A model generated the notes under the pieces. The model was not told the origin of the DNA, made no database searches, and worked only from the letters and a program-made list of their open reading frames with translations. Of a DNA stretch of 64,000 bases, positions 1-8,566 are shown piece by piece; position 1 is the stretch's first letter, and every line of letters begins with the position of its first letter. The translations under genes were made by a program, and so were the position numbers. Origin of the DNA: Aureococcus anophagefferens (lineage: Eukaryota; Sar; Pelagophyceae; Pelagomonadales; Pelagomonadaceae); the NCBI RefSeq assembly GCF_000186865.1, contig NW_008705563.1, forward strand, positions 688,905-752,904, written 5' to 3'.

Positions 1-2
1 AC

Positions 3-1145
3 GCCTGCGACCTGTTGAAGGCGCCGCCGACGACGAGGGACCTCGACCGCGTGCTCGGCCGCGGCGACGCGCTGCGCGTGCCGGGCGCGGTGTCCGCGCA
101 CTTTCGGCAGGCGTCGGACCGCGCGAAGACGCTGAAGCGCAAGCTCGCCCAGCTCTGCCGCAAGCCCGACCCGCCCAAGGCGCCCAAGGCCAAGGTCGCC
201 AAGGTCGCCCGGGACGCGCCCGCGCCGCTCCGCGCGTCGTCGCGCCTCGACGGCGCCGGCGTCGGCGGCGACGAGCCCGCGCCCAAGGCCGCGCCGGCGA
301 AGAAGGAGAAGCGCGTCGACGTCGCCGCCGTGCGCGTCGTCCTCGACGCCGCGCGCCACGTGCCCGTGCGGCTGGAAACGTTGAAGCGGCGCTGCGCGTC
401 GATCGCCGAGGACGCGGGCCGCCGCTACTGCGAGTGCCGCGGCCCCTCGGACGGCTCCTTCATGCTCGGCTGCAACGCCTGCGACGAGTGGTTCCACGGC
501 GCCTGCGTCGGCGTCGACGAGCACGACGAGGCCGCCGTCGACGCCTTCAAGTGCGCCGCGTGCGTGTCGCGCGAGACGGGCGCGCCGCCGGCGCCGGCCG
601 CGCCGCGGCCGTCGGACTCGGACGACGACGAGCCGCTGGGGTCGCCGCGGCCCGCCGCGCCGAAGCGCGACGCCTTCGCGCTGCCCTGGCCGCCCGCGGC
701 GCTCTGCGCGCCGCCGGATCTGCGGGTGGCCGTGACCGCGGCGCTGAACGCGCGCCGCGGCGGCGACGCGCCGCCGCCGCTCCCGCCCAAGCCGCTCCCG
801 CCCAAGCCCCTCGTCAAGTCGCCGCCGCCGCCGCCCATGCCGCCGGCCCTGCCGCCGCGGCCCGCGGCGCCGCAGCTGCCGTCGCTCTTCGGCGCGGGCC
901 TCCGGCCGCCCGCGCCGGGGCCGCCGCCGCCGGCCGCGACGCCGCCGGCCGCGATGCCGCCGGCGATGCCGCCGGCGATGCCGGGCGCGCTGCCGCCGCC
1001 GCCGAGCCTGCCGGCGCCGGCGATGCCTCCGGCGATGCCGCCGGCGATGCCTCCGGCGATGCCGCCGGCGCCGCCGCCCGCGGCCGCGCCGCCGACGCCG
1101 CCCGCGTCGACGGCGGACAACGGCACGGGGAGCGCGAGCGTGTAA
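3..1145 (+). CDS. PHD-finger protein, C-terminal part (KDM5/JARID1-like), 5' cut by window edge
   Basis: The frame is open to the window start with no ATG before the conserved part, so the 5' portion lies outside. A C4HC3 PHD finger sits at about 429-563 (Cys-x-Cys, Cys-x2-Cys, His-x2-Cys, Cys-x2-Cys, with the signature CDEWFHGACVGV). Upstream, two helical stretches (one with LGRGDALRVP, one with ARHVPVRLETLKRR) resemble the PLU-1 helical repeats that precede the C-terminal PHD of KDM5 histone H3K4 demethylases. A proline-rich tail with MPPA repeats fills 760-1110. PHD fingers of this type read histone H3 tails in the nucleus. The KDM5 assignment is inferred from the order of helical repeat and PHD; the JmjC catalytic core is not in view. 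It could also be another PHD-containing chromatin protein. It converges with the next gene. Confidence 0.72.
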   Translation, partial: ACDLLKAPPTTRDLDRVLGRGDALRVPGAVSAHFRQASDRAKTLKRKLAQLCRKPDPPKAPKAKVAKVARDAPAPLRASSRLDGAGVGGDEPAPKAAPAKKEKRVDVAAVRVVLDAARHVPVRLETLKRRCASIAEDAGRRYCECRGPSDGSFMLGCNACDEWFHGACVGVDEHDEAAVDAFKCAACVSRETGAPPAPAAPRPSDSDDDEPLGSPRPAAPKRDAFALPWPPAALCAPPDLRVAVTAALNARRGGDAPPPLPPKPLPPKPLVKSPPPPPMPPALPPRPAAPQLPSLFGAGLRPPAPGPPPPAATPPAAMPPAMPPAMPGALPPPPSLPAPAMPPAMPPAMPPAMPPAPPPAAAPPTPPASTADNGTGSASV

Positions 1146-1218
1146 GAGACTAGGGCGACGCTTAAGTGTGGCGTGGGGCGATCGAGCTCTGCGATGTCGA
1201 TATCGATTCACGACTTGG

Positions 1219-2322
1219 CTAAGTCGAGGGTGCGCGGTCTGCATCTTCGCAGCACAGGTATGCCTCAAAGATGGAGCTGATCTGTTCGAAGAACGCTTCC
1301 TGATCTGCTGCTGATGAAGATGTTCGAAGAACCCCGCATTCCCATCGTGCCGTCATGATCTCATACGGCGTGAAGGAATATGTGCGCGACTGCATAGTCT
1401 TCTGCGACTTCTGCATCAGGAGCTCAGGTTGGTTTTCGCAGACAATTTTGGCGGTAGCGACGCATGTCTCAACGGAAAGATGACTGCTTGATGAAAACAT
1501 GAGGTGATGGAGAATATTAGACCCATACCCAACAGGCCCGCGCTCTCGGTACCAGGATCTCAGCCCGCTTTCATATAAGAGCCGTATCACGTCAACCGTG
1601 CTGCCCAGGAGGTATGGATTATTTCGGTCAAAAGCCTGCATAAACGCGTCCCGGTCTCCATCGGAGCGATCAGGAGAACGGGCGCCAGAATCGAGAAGGG
1701 AACGAATGACAGAGATGTCTTGAAACTCGCATGCGATTTCGAGCGGTGTGTACGGTATGTATGTTGCAATCGGGCAACTTTTCGGCACGACAGAAACTTT
1801 GTTGGGATCTGCACCGCGAGCGAGCAGCTCTGGGATGATGTAAGCTGGAAGATTTGGAAATCGCAGCGCGTAAATCAGGGCGTAGTCCGCCGGCAGCCGG
1901 AAAAGCAATGAACGGAACGGATCTTGATGGAACAAGTGATTTTTTACGGTCACGATGTCGAAATACTGGAGTTGGCCAAGCACGGATCGGGTCAGCGACT
2001 CGCAGCTTTGAGACCACTGGGTCATGTCCGCATCGGCGGAAAAGCGTACGACCAAAGCGCGGAGATGTCGCAGACTTTCAAGAGGCCGAGCGAGCTGCGC
2101 CATCACACTCGCGGAGTTTACGATCACAGACAAGTCTTCACATAGGAGTAATTGCTTCACCATCGGCGCTGCCCGAGCGTTGAATCTCATATTTAAAACA
2201 CAGCGGACGTAACCCAGCGCCTTTCGGCCCGCACGATCCGTCGTCATCGCACTGAGCGCATCTGAGAACTGGAGGTGATCGAGGATGATGCCGTGGATCG
2301 GCGGTGGGAGGCGGCGCATCAT
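1219..2322 (-). CDS. ankyrin-repeat protein, possibly F-box-like N terminus
   Basis: An uninterrupted 367-codon frame opens with a true ATG doublet (MMRRLPP). The N-terminal 40 residues (PPIHGIILDHLQFSDALSAM) look like a short F-box-like helix pair. Ankyrin-type repeats are visible at about residues 165-215 (LLARGADPNK, then TPLEIACEFQDISVIRSLL) and a degenerate one at about 235-290. Ankyrin repeats mediate protein binding; no catalytic domain is visible. Base composition is clearly lower in GC than the surrounding genes, a property shared with the divergent neighbour at 2499. The two starts are separated by about 176 bp, which probably holds both promoters. The function is not known. Such proteins often come from expanded families. 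Confidence 0.68.
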   Translation of the reverse strand: MMRRLPPPIHGIILDHLQFSDALSAMTTDRAGRKALGYVRCVLNMRFNARAAPMVKQLLLCEDLSVIVNSASVMAQLARPLESLRHLRALVVRFSADADMTQWSQSCESLTRSVLGQLQYFDIVTVKNHLFHQDPFRSLLFRLPADYALIYALRFPNLPAYIIPELLARGADPNKVSVVPKSCPIATYIPYTPLEIACEFQDISVIRSLLDSGARSPDRSDGDRDAFMQAFDRNNPYLLGSTVDVIRLLYESGLRSWYRERGPVGYGSNILHHLMFSSSSHLSVETCVATAKIVCENQPELLMQKSQKTMQSRTYSFTPYEIMTARWECGVLRTSSSAADQEAFFEQISSIFEAYLCCEDADRAPST

Positions 2323-2498
2323 CTTCTGCGACGAGCGGCGCGCGCGCGCCGCACAACACCTACAAATGCGCTGTGGCAGATCTCGCGCCGCTCAGCCGCT
2401 CGCCGAGAGACCCGAGCGCACCCTCGCGAGACGATCGCACGCCCCCCCGTCAATTCTCGACGACTAACGCGCCCATAAATCCCATCACAATCGCTCGC

Positions 2499-3632
2499 AT
2501 GGAGCCGCCCACCTGGCAGGAGAAACAGAGAGAGTACGAGGCCAAGAAGGCCCGGGCGAAAGCGCTCCGGCTCCGGCTCACCTGCACCATCTGCGGAGCG
2601 AGACCAAAGACCTTGCTGAACTGCCCCTGTGGCACCACGCAGTATTGCTCGACTGAATGCCAAAGAATTGACTGGCGCGACCGGGGGCATCGCAAGGCGT
2701 GCAAAACGATTCGCGCCGAGCGCGCGGCGGAGGCCGCGCGGGCGGAAGCGCCGACCCCGCCGTCGCCCCCGGAGGTCGTCTACGGCCCAGCGCCGCGGTC
2801 GCACGCCGACGAGATCCGCGCGCGCATTACCGCCGAGCACGAAGCCGCACGCGCGCGGCGCGAGGCGAACCCGGAGCCGGAACCGGCGTCGGCGCGGTTC
2901 GGGGGTTGTTGCCCGATCTGCTTGGAGAAGTGGAACGTGAATCTTGAGACCATGCTACGCACCTGTTGCTGCCGGCTGATTTGCATGTCGTGCGAAAAAA
3001 AGATTGGGACCTATGACCCGTGTCCTCTCTGTCGAATGCCAGCCTCGCAATCGCCGCAGGAGGAACTGGCTCGAATTCGCCGCCACGTGGAAAACGAGGT
3101 CCCCGAAGCGATTAATTATCTGGGGGCATGTTATCGCGACGGTGATGAAGATCTTGGCATTCCAAAAAACTGCAAGAAAGCCGCGAAGCTATGCAAGCGC
3201 GCCGTGGAGCTCGGAAATGTGGATGCGATGCGGGATCTTGGCGTCATGTACAGCCTCGGGCAAGGTGTCAAAATAGATTTGAAGAAGGCGATGCAGCTGG
3301 ATCGTATGGCTATAGACCGGGGCGACGTGATAGCGAGTTACAACCTTGGATGTTGTCTTCGTGAGAACGGAGATTTCGACGCGGCTTTCCGATGCTTCCG
3401 AGCAGCCGCAGATCAGGGTTATAGGTGCGCGATGGTGAACGTCGGGAATTGTTACTCTGGAGGCTCAGGAGTGCAAGTCGACCTCGACGAGGCCATGCGC
3501 TGGTACGAGCGCGCCATCGCCAAAGGCGACGAAACCGCCAGAATAATGCGCAACCGGCTGAGGGACCATCGCAGTGCCCTCGATCGGAAAGCAGCGGGAG
3601 ACTTGCCGAACCCTTCCTTCACCCCACCTTAG
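2499..3632 (+). CDS. MYND zinc finger + RING-like finger + Sel1 repeats protein
   Basis: I start this 377-residue protein at the ATG at 2499; the in-frame codons upstream have no ATG. Domain order: MYND finger at residues 29-68 (CTICGARPKT, CPCGTTQYC, then ECQRIDWRDRGHRKAC); a C4-rich RING-like finger at residues 137-178 (CCPICLEKW, CCCRLICMSC, CPLC); then about four Sel1/TPR-like repeats at residues 195-345 (INYLGACYRDG, MRDLGVMYSLGQGV, ASYNLGCCLRENG, MVNVGNCYSGGSGV, with AMRWYERAIAKGD at the end). Sel1 repeats are solenoid scaffolds, and the RING suggests ubiquitin ligation, although the metal ligands are not a textbook C3HC4. Composition is lower in GC than the neighbours. It diverges from the ankyrin gene and converges on the cryptochrome fusion. 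Confidence 0.8.
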   Translation: MEPPTWQEKQREYEAKKARAKALRLRLTCTICGARPKTLLNCPCGTTQYCSTECQRIDWRDRGHRKACKTIRAERAAEAARAEAPTPPSPPEVVYGPAPRSHADEIRARITAEHEAARARREANPEPEPASARFGGCCPICLEKWNVNLETMLRTCCCRLICMSCEKKIGTYDPCPLCRMPASQSPQEELARIRRHVENEVPEAINYLGACYRDGDEDLGIPKNCKKAAKLCKRAVELGNVDAMRDLGVMYSLGQGVKIDLKKAMQLDRMAIDRGDVIASYNLGCCLRENGDFDAAFRCFRAAADQGYRCAMVNVGNCYSGGSGVQVDLDEAMRWYERAIAKGDETARIMRNRLRDHRSALDRKAAGDLPNPSFTPP

Positions 3633-3707
3633 ACGATCAGGGCAAGGCCCTGTAGACGGTCGCAACTAAAATGACAACTAACACCACTCGCTCCAAAACC
3701 AGCACCC

Positions 3708-6128
3708 CTACTCCACGGCCTGCGCGCGCTGCTCGTCCCAGAGCAGGCGGCCCATGGTGTCCTCGGGCGCGCGGCGCTTCGGGTCGCGGGACTCGTCGGG
3801 CACCTGGACCGTCACGGGCTTCTTCGAGTCCTCGCGGAAGTCGACGCGCGTGATCAGGCGGACCGTGCGGCCGCACCGCAGCGGGAGCGCCTCGCTGCCG
3901 TCGGAAAGGACGAACTTCCGCCCCTCCGGCGACGCGCGGACGGCCAACACGGCGTCGTGCGCGACCTGGCGCGCGCGGTCCAGGTTCCGGATCACGCGGT
4001 GCGGGTAGCAACCCGTCCCGTCGGGCCGCAGCCCGAGCGCCGCGTGCGCGCGGGGCCGGTCCGCGCCGCAGTGCACGAGCTGGACGCGCGCGCCGGCCAG
4101 GAGCGACGCCGGCGCGCGCCAGGGCTGGTGGATGTGGTCCCGGGGCAGCGCCGCGAGCTCCGGGCACCAGCGCCGCACGTAGTCGCCCTCCGGGTCGCAG
4201 TTCTTCGCCGCGTGCACCGGGTGCATGACGAAGTTCCACTGGTCCATGCCGGACCGCCCGCCGTTCTGCCACATGAACGCGTTGATCGCCGCGTCCGCGT
4301 CCACCAGCGTGTCGTGGAACCAGGCCTCGCCGTGGCGCCAGTCGAGGTGGAGGTGCTCGACTAAAAAGGACGCGACGACGTGGCGCACGTAGTTGGGCAT
4401 CCAGCCCCAGACCCACAGCTGGCGCATCGCCGCGTCGACGAGTGGAAAGCCCGTGAGCCCGAGCTGCCAGGCCCGTAATTTCGAGCAGGCGTCGCCGGCG
4501 TCGCAGGCCGCGGCCGCGTCGGCCCAGGCCTGCTTTTCGTACTGGGGCCGCAGCGGCGCGTCGCAGAGCGTCGGGAAGTACCACAGACTCCAGTAGGCGA
4601 GGTCGCGCCAGGCGAAGCGGCGCAGGAAGGTCGACAGGGACCGGGGCGCGCGCTTGCCGTCGCCGCGGTCCAACGCCTTCGACACCTCCGCGACGACGCG
4701 TCGCGGCGACAGCTCGCCGAAGCGGACGTGCGGCGAGATCAGGGCGCCCGTGAGATCGAGATCCGCGCGGAACCGCGTCTTCTCCTCGTCGGCGAAGCAC
4801 TTGACCGCGCCCGCGGCGAAGCGCGCCAGCGCCGCCCGGCCGCCGCGCTCGCCGATCGTCCACGCCGCGTCGACGCCGCCGTGCCAGTCCCGGGGCTCCG
4901 CGGCCGCGCCTTTCCGCGCGGGCACGCGCGCGAGGCCCAACGCGGCGACGGCGCGGGGCCCCGCGGGCACGGCCGCGAGCGCCGCGGCGAGCGCGCCGCG
5001 CGGCGGCGCCGCGGTCCGCCGCCGCGGCGCGTCGCGCGGCTCCGGCGACGGGCCGAGGCGCGCGACCGCGGACCGCCACCAGCCCACGGAGCCGAAGCCG
5101 CCCTTCGTCGCCGTCTCCACGGGCCGCGCGGCCCAGGGCTCGTGGAGCACGGACGCGCGGAACGTGCGCACGCGCGACACGGGCGCCGCGGCCGCGCGGA
5201 CCGCGACGTCGCGCGCCACGTGGGCCGGCGCGCACGCCCGACAAAACAGCAGCTCGACGTCGCCCGCCGCCGCCGCGAGCTCGCTCAACAGGGACGCCAG
5301 CGCCGCCGCCGTCGTCGTTTGCCGCGCGTCGAGCACGCGGAGCTCGAGGCCGAGGTCCGCGGAGAGGTCCGCGGCCAAACTCTTCAGCGACCGGTCGAGC
5401 CACAGCCTCGCGGCGCCGCGCACGGGCCAGCCGCCGTCCTCGCCGTCGGGCCCGAGCACGAAGACGGGCACGACGCACGCGTCGGGCTCCTCGCAGGCCG
5501 CCGCGAGCGCGTCCTGGTCGTCGAGGCGCAGGTCGCCGACGCGGAACCAGACGACGCGCAGCGACGCCGCCGAGGACCGCCGCGGCCCGCGGACCTTGGC
5601 GGGCCTCGCGACGCGCTTGCAGAGCGGGCACGAGTCGCGGCTCTCGAGCCAGGCGTCGATGCAGGGCGCGTGGAACGCGTGCTTGCAGCGCAGCGCGACG
5701 CAGTTCGACCCGAGCGGCTCGAAACAAATGGAGCACGTCGCGTCGCGCGCGGGCGCCGCGCCGCGCCACGTGTCGTCGAGGGGCGGCGCGGCCTCCGCGG
5801 CCGCGCGCCGCTCCTCGCCGGGCCGCGGCGGCCAGCAGAGGCCGCGGATCACGGCGGGCACGGGGATGGAGGATTGGTCGCCGAGCGTGATCTCGCCCGC
5901 GTCCGCCGCGCCGGGCCGCGCCCGGCGCACCGGCGCCGCGTCGCCGAAGAAGAAGGCCGCGTCGTCGTCAATTGCGCCGCCGGCGACGGCGACGGCGACG
6001 CGGTCGTCCACCGGCGGCTGCGGCCGTCGCGCGCCGCGCCGCTTGCTGCGCGCAGGGGTTGTCGTGCTCCGCGTCGCGCGCGCGCTGCCGCCGCCGACCT
6101 CGTCCCAGGCGTGCTGCACGCGGCCCAT
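3708..6128 (-). CDS. RING-H2 / cryptochrome-photolyase fusion protein
   Basis: This is a single 806-codon frame with a genuine ATG. Residues 132-170 form a RING-H2 finger (Cys132, Cys135, Cys148, His150, His153, Cys156, Cys167, Cys170). A photolyase homology region starts at about residue 190 (LRVVWFRVGDLRLDDQDAL). It carries the alpha/beta antenna domain and the FAD domain (TGFPLVDAAMRQLWVWGWM, FLVEHLHLDW, DADAAINAFMWQ, DPEGDYVRRWCPEL). The residue facing flavin N5 aligns to Asn (codon 4281-4283), as in photolyases; plant cryptochromes have Asp there. Photolyase/cryptochrome proteins bind FAD and either repair UV photoproducts or signal blue light. RING-H2 domains recruit ubiquitin E2 enzymes. 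The fusion suggests a light-gated ubiquitin ligase, which is inference. Repair activity remains possible. No stop or splice signal separates the two halves. Confidence 0.85.
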   Translation of the reverse strand: MGRVQHAWDEVGGGSARATRSTTTPARSKRRGARRPQPPVDDRVAVAVAGGAIDDDAAFFFGDAAPVRRARPGAADAGEITLGDQSSIPVPAVIRGLCWPPRPGEERRAAAEAAPPLDDTWRGAAPARDATCSICFEPLGSNCVALRCKHAFHAPCIDAWLESRDSCPLCKRVARPAKVRGPRRSSAASLRVVWFRVGDLRLDDQDALAAACEEPDACVVPVFVLGPDGEDGGWPVRGAARLWLDRSLKSLAADLSADLGLELRVLDARQTTTAAALASLLSELAAAAGDVELLFCRACAPAHVARDVAVRAAAAPVSRVRTFRASVLHEPWAARPVETATKGGFGSVGWWRSAVARLGPSPEPRDAPRRRTAAPPRGALAAALAAVPAGPRAVAALGLARVPARKGAAAEPRDWHGGVDAAWTIGERGGRAALARFAAGAVKCFADEEKTRFRADLDLTGALISPHVRFGELSPRRVVAEVSKALDRGDGKRAPRSLSTFLRRFAWRDLAYWSLWYFPTLCDAPLRPQYEKQAWADAAAACDAGDACSKLRAWQLGLTGFPLVDAAMRQLWVWGWMPNYVRHVVASFLVEHLHLDWRHGEAWFHDTLVDADAAINAFMWQNGGRSGMDQWNFVMHPVHAAKNCDPEGDYVRRWCPELAALPRDHIHQPWRAPASLLAGARVQLVHCGADRPRAHAALGLRPDGTGCYPHRVIRNLDRARQVAHDAVLAVRASPEGRKFVLSDGSEALPLRCGRTVRLITRVDFREDSKKPVTVQVPDESRDPKRRAPEDTMGRLLWDEQRAQAVE

Positions 6129-6359
6129 TGCTGAAGGCGCAGGCGTGCGGTCGATAGGCGTGCTGTTCCAGGTGCGCTGTCTCAGCGGAGCACCGAGTCA
6201 GATTTCCACCGCCGCGTCACTTCACTGAGACTTCACCGTGGCGGCATGCACGAGGCTGCGCGGATGAACGCGCCGTGCAGAAGTTCCCTGTGCGTTCCCC
6301 CCTACGCGCCGCGGCGCGCTGACGGAGACGCGCAGCGGCATGAAACGCGACTGGTGGGC

Positions 6360-7694
6360 TTAATCCGCGGGCCGCGGGCGGCGGCCCCGGGCGCGCTTCT
6401 CCGCGCGCACTTCGCTGAGCCAGCGCGCCACGCGCGCGGACGCCGACACGTCGCGCCCCGGCGCCGCGGCGAGGGCCGCGTCGAGGTCCGCGACGGCCGC
6501 GCGCGCGGCCCCGTCGCGGAACGCGGGCGCGTAGCGTTCGTCCGGCGCCACGGCGCCCCGGGGCCGCTTCGGCGACGGGCAGAGCCTGCCGGAGAAGGCC
6601 TCCTGGTGGTGGCGCGGCAGGGGCACCTTCTGGTTGAGCGCCGCGACCGCGCGCTCGAGCAGCGAGCACTGCGGGTCCGCCTGCGGGTCCTCGCGGCACG
6701 CGGCGGTCGCGGCGCGCTTCGCCGCCGCGAAGACCTCGAGGTGTCTGGCGTCGGTGCCGCGCGCGTCGAGGGCGTCGTTCGCCGCTCGCACGAGGGCGAC
6801 GTCGTTGGGCTGCGTCGCTCGGAGGCACGCGGCGGCCCCGTCGTCGAGGCTCGACGGCAGCGCGTCCCGGTCCTTCGATCGATGTCGCGTGTCGCCGACG
6901 ACCTTCCAGGAGTCCTGCTTGACGCGCCGCTGGTAGACGCCGTGGACGATGTCGCCGCCGTCGAAGCCGTAGTCCCGCGCGAGCCAGAGCAGCGACTCGT
7001 CGTAGCGTTCGTTCACGACCGCGAAGACGGACCCCTCCCTCACGGACTCCACCAGCTCCTCGAGGCGCTTCGGCTTGGGCTCGCGCCGGTCCTGGTGCGT
7101 GAGGCCGACGAGCGCGCGGGTCATGCCGTCGAGCGACACGTGCGTCGACCGGCGCACGCGCTCGAGCGCGAGGAGCTGCGGATCCGCGGAGACGTTGCCG
7201 CAGTAGTCGCCCGGCGTGAGTCCGTACACCCCCATGCCCCAGCCCTCCGCGCGGCCCTGGACGACGGCGCGCGACGTGAAGACGGCCCAGGCGGATTCGA
7301 AGCGCCGCTCCGGCGCGCGGACGACCGTGAGGATCCGCGCCTTCGCGAGCGGCACGGCTCGCTCGAGCTCGCGGATGAAGGCCACGTGGTGGAGCCAGAT
7401 GTCCAGCGGCCAGGCGCCCGTGTTGCTCGGCGGCTCGCCGCCCCGGGCCTTCACGTCGAGCTCCGTGAGCGACCGCGGGTTGAAGGACGCCACGAGGTGC
7501 GTGCAGAGCACCGTCCGGTTCCTGTTCACGGCGTGGCGCACGAGCAGGTTCTGCAGCGTCGTCCCGCCGACGCGGTGCAGCTTCACGAAGGCGATCGGCG
7601 TCGACGCGCGGGCGACCGCCGCGGCGAGGAGCAGGGCTGCCGCGCGCGCCGACGGCATCGCGCGCGGGCGGCAGCCTTGTGTTATGCCGTTCAT
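6360..7694 (-). CDS. galactose-3-O-sulfotransferase-like enzyme (secretory pathway)
   Basis: This 444-codon frame has an N-terminal hydrophobic signal or anchor (ARAAALLLAAAVARAS); the second Met at residue 13 gives a tidier signal peptide. Two PAPS-binding motifs are visible: the 5'-phosphosulfate loop at about residues 34-52 (AFVKLHRVGGTTLQNLLVRH) and the 3'-phosphate motif at about 124-137 (VVRAPERRFESAW). Both match the galactosylceramide / Gal-3-O-sulfotransferase family. Such enzymes transfer sulfate from PAPS to a sugar hydroxyl of glycolipids or glycans in the Golgi lumen. The acceptor cannot be predicted. The gene diverges from the calponin-homology gene with only about 46 bp between the chosen starts. 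Confidence 0.75.
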   Translation of the reverse strand: MNGITQGCRPRAMPSARAAALLLAAAVARASTPIAFVKLHRVGGTTLQNLLVRHAVNRNRTVLCTHLVASFNPRSLTELDVKARGGEPPSNTGAWPLDIWLHHVAFIRELERAVPLAKARILTVVRAPERRFESAWAVFTSRAVVQGRAEGWGMGVYGLTPGDYCGNVSADPQLLALERVRRSTHVSLDGMTRALVGLTHQDRREPKPKRLEELVESVREGSVFAVVNERYDESLLWLARDYGFDGGDIVHGVYQRRVKQDSWKVVGDTRHRSKDRDALPSSLDDGAAACLRATQPNDVALVRAANDALDARGTDARHLEVFAAAKRAATAACREDPQADPQCSLLERAVAALNQKVPLPRHHQEAFSGRLCPSPKRPRGAVAPDERYAPAFRDGAARAAVADLDAALAAAPGRDVSASARVARWLSEVRAEKRARGRRPRPAD

Positions 7695-7740
7695 TTGCCG
7701 TTCAAGGTGCCGCGGGCTGCTCTACCGTAGGCTCGGTGCG

Positions 7741-8553
7741 ATGCCGAGATCGTCTCGATCCGCGCAGCTCGACGCCGAGGCCGTGCGAGAGGCCTGCGAT
7801 TGGATCAATGCGCTCGTGGACGACGCGGCCCTCGAGCCTGATTCCTTCGCCGCCGGGCTCAAGTCCGGCGCCAGCCTCTGCAAGCTCATCAACGCCATCA
7901 AGCCGGCGACCATCAAAAAGATCTCCACGAGCGCCCTCAAATTCAACGAGATGGACAACATCACGGCGTTCCTGCGCGCGGCCAAGGCGCTCGGCGTGCC
8001 GGAGCGGGACCTCTTCGATACGATCGACCTCCACGAGGAGAAGGACCTCGTCGCCGTCGTCCAGACCGTGCACGCGCTGGGGCGGACCGTGCAGACGGCG
8101 ATGCCCGACTCGGCGCTGCCGGTGCTCGGACCCAGGCTCGCGACGGCGAACCGGAGGTCGTTCACGGAGGCGCAGCTCCGCGCCGGCCTCAACGAGATGA
8201 CGTTCCAAACGAAAGGCGCGGACATCGAGCGGCTCGCCGTCGACGAGAGCGCCTCCATCACCTTCGGCAACGCCAAATCCGGCGCGGGCGACGCGACCGT
8301 CGCCTCGAAGCAGACCGCGGGCGCGACCATCGAACGACTCGCCGTCGACGAATCGATGAGCATCACCTTCGGCAACGCCAAATCCGGCGCGGGCGACGCG
8401 ACCGTCGCCTCGAAGCAGACCGCGGGCGCGACCATCGAACGACTCGCCGTCGACGAGAGCGCCTCCATCACCTTCGGCTCGGACCGGGGCGAGCGCCGCC
8501 CGCCGCCCGCGCCGCCGCGGCCGGGCTCCATGGGCGCGAGCGCGGGGTCCTAA
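7741..8553 (+). CDS. calponin-homology (CH) domain protein with C-terminal 35-residue repeats
   Basis: I start at the ATG at 7741 (270 residues). An upstream in-frame ATG at 7684 would overlap the start of the opposite gene. A single CH domain occupies about residues 12-120 (AVREACDWINALV, FAAGLKSGASLCKLINAIKP, NITAFLRAAKALGVPERDLFDTIDL), the arrangement of calponin/transgelin-type actin-binding proteins. After it come near-identical 35-residue repeats (core ERLAVDES, SITFGNAKSGAGDATVASK). These partly resemble calponin actin-binding repeats in the I-x-FG core. Expected role: actin filament binding or bundling in the cytosol. It converges with the sulfotransferase gene, with stops about 13 bp apart. 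Confidence 0.82.
   Translation: MPRSSRSAQLDAEAVREACDWINALVDDAALEPDSFAAGLKSGASLCKLINAIKPATIKKISTSALKFNEMDNITAFLRAAKALGVPERDLFDTIDLHEEKDLVAVVQTVHALGRTVQTAMPDSALPVLGPRLATANRRSFTEAQLRAGLNEMTFQTKGADIERLAVDESASITFGNAKSGAGDATVASKQTAGATIERLAVDESMSITFGNAKSGAGDATVASKQTAGATIERLAVDESASITFGSDRGERRPPPAPPRPGSMGASAGS
8221..8480 (+). repeat. 105-bp tandem repeat (about 2.5 copies) inside the CH-domain gene
   Basis: The core that encodes ITFG recurs at 8257, 8362 and 8467, a period of 105 bp (35 codons). Units two and three are almost identical at the DNA level, including synonymous positions, so the duplication looks recent. The repeat keeps the reading frame and multiplies the calponin-like C-terminal motif. 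Confidence 0.85.
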
Positions 8554-8566
8554 AAAAAAGCCAGAA

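Noticed and set aside
434..1153. Alternative frames over the proline-rich tail of the first gene
   Set aside because: They are Arg/Ala- or Gly-rich shadows of a repetitive GC-rich coding region without domains.
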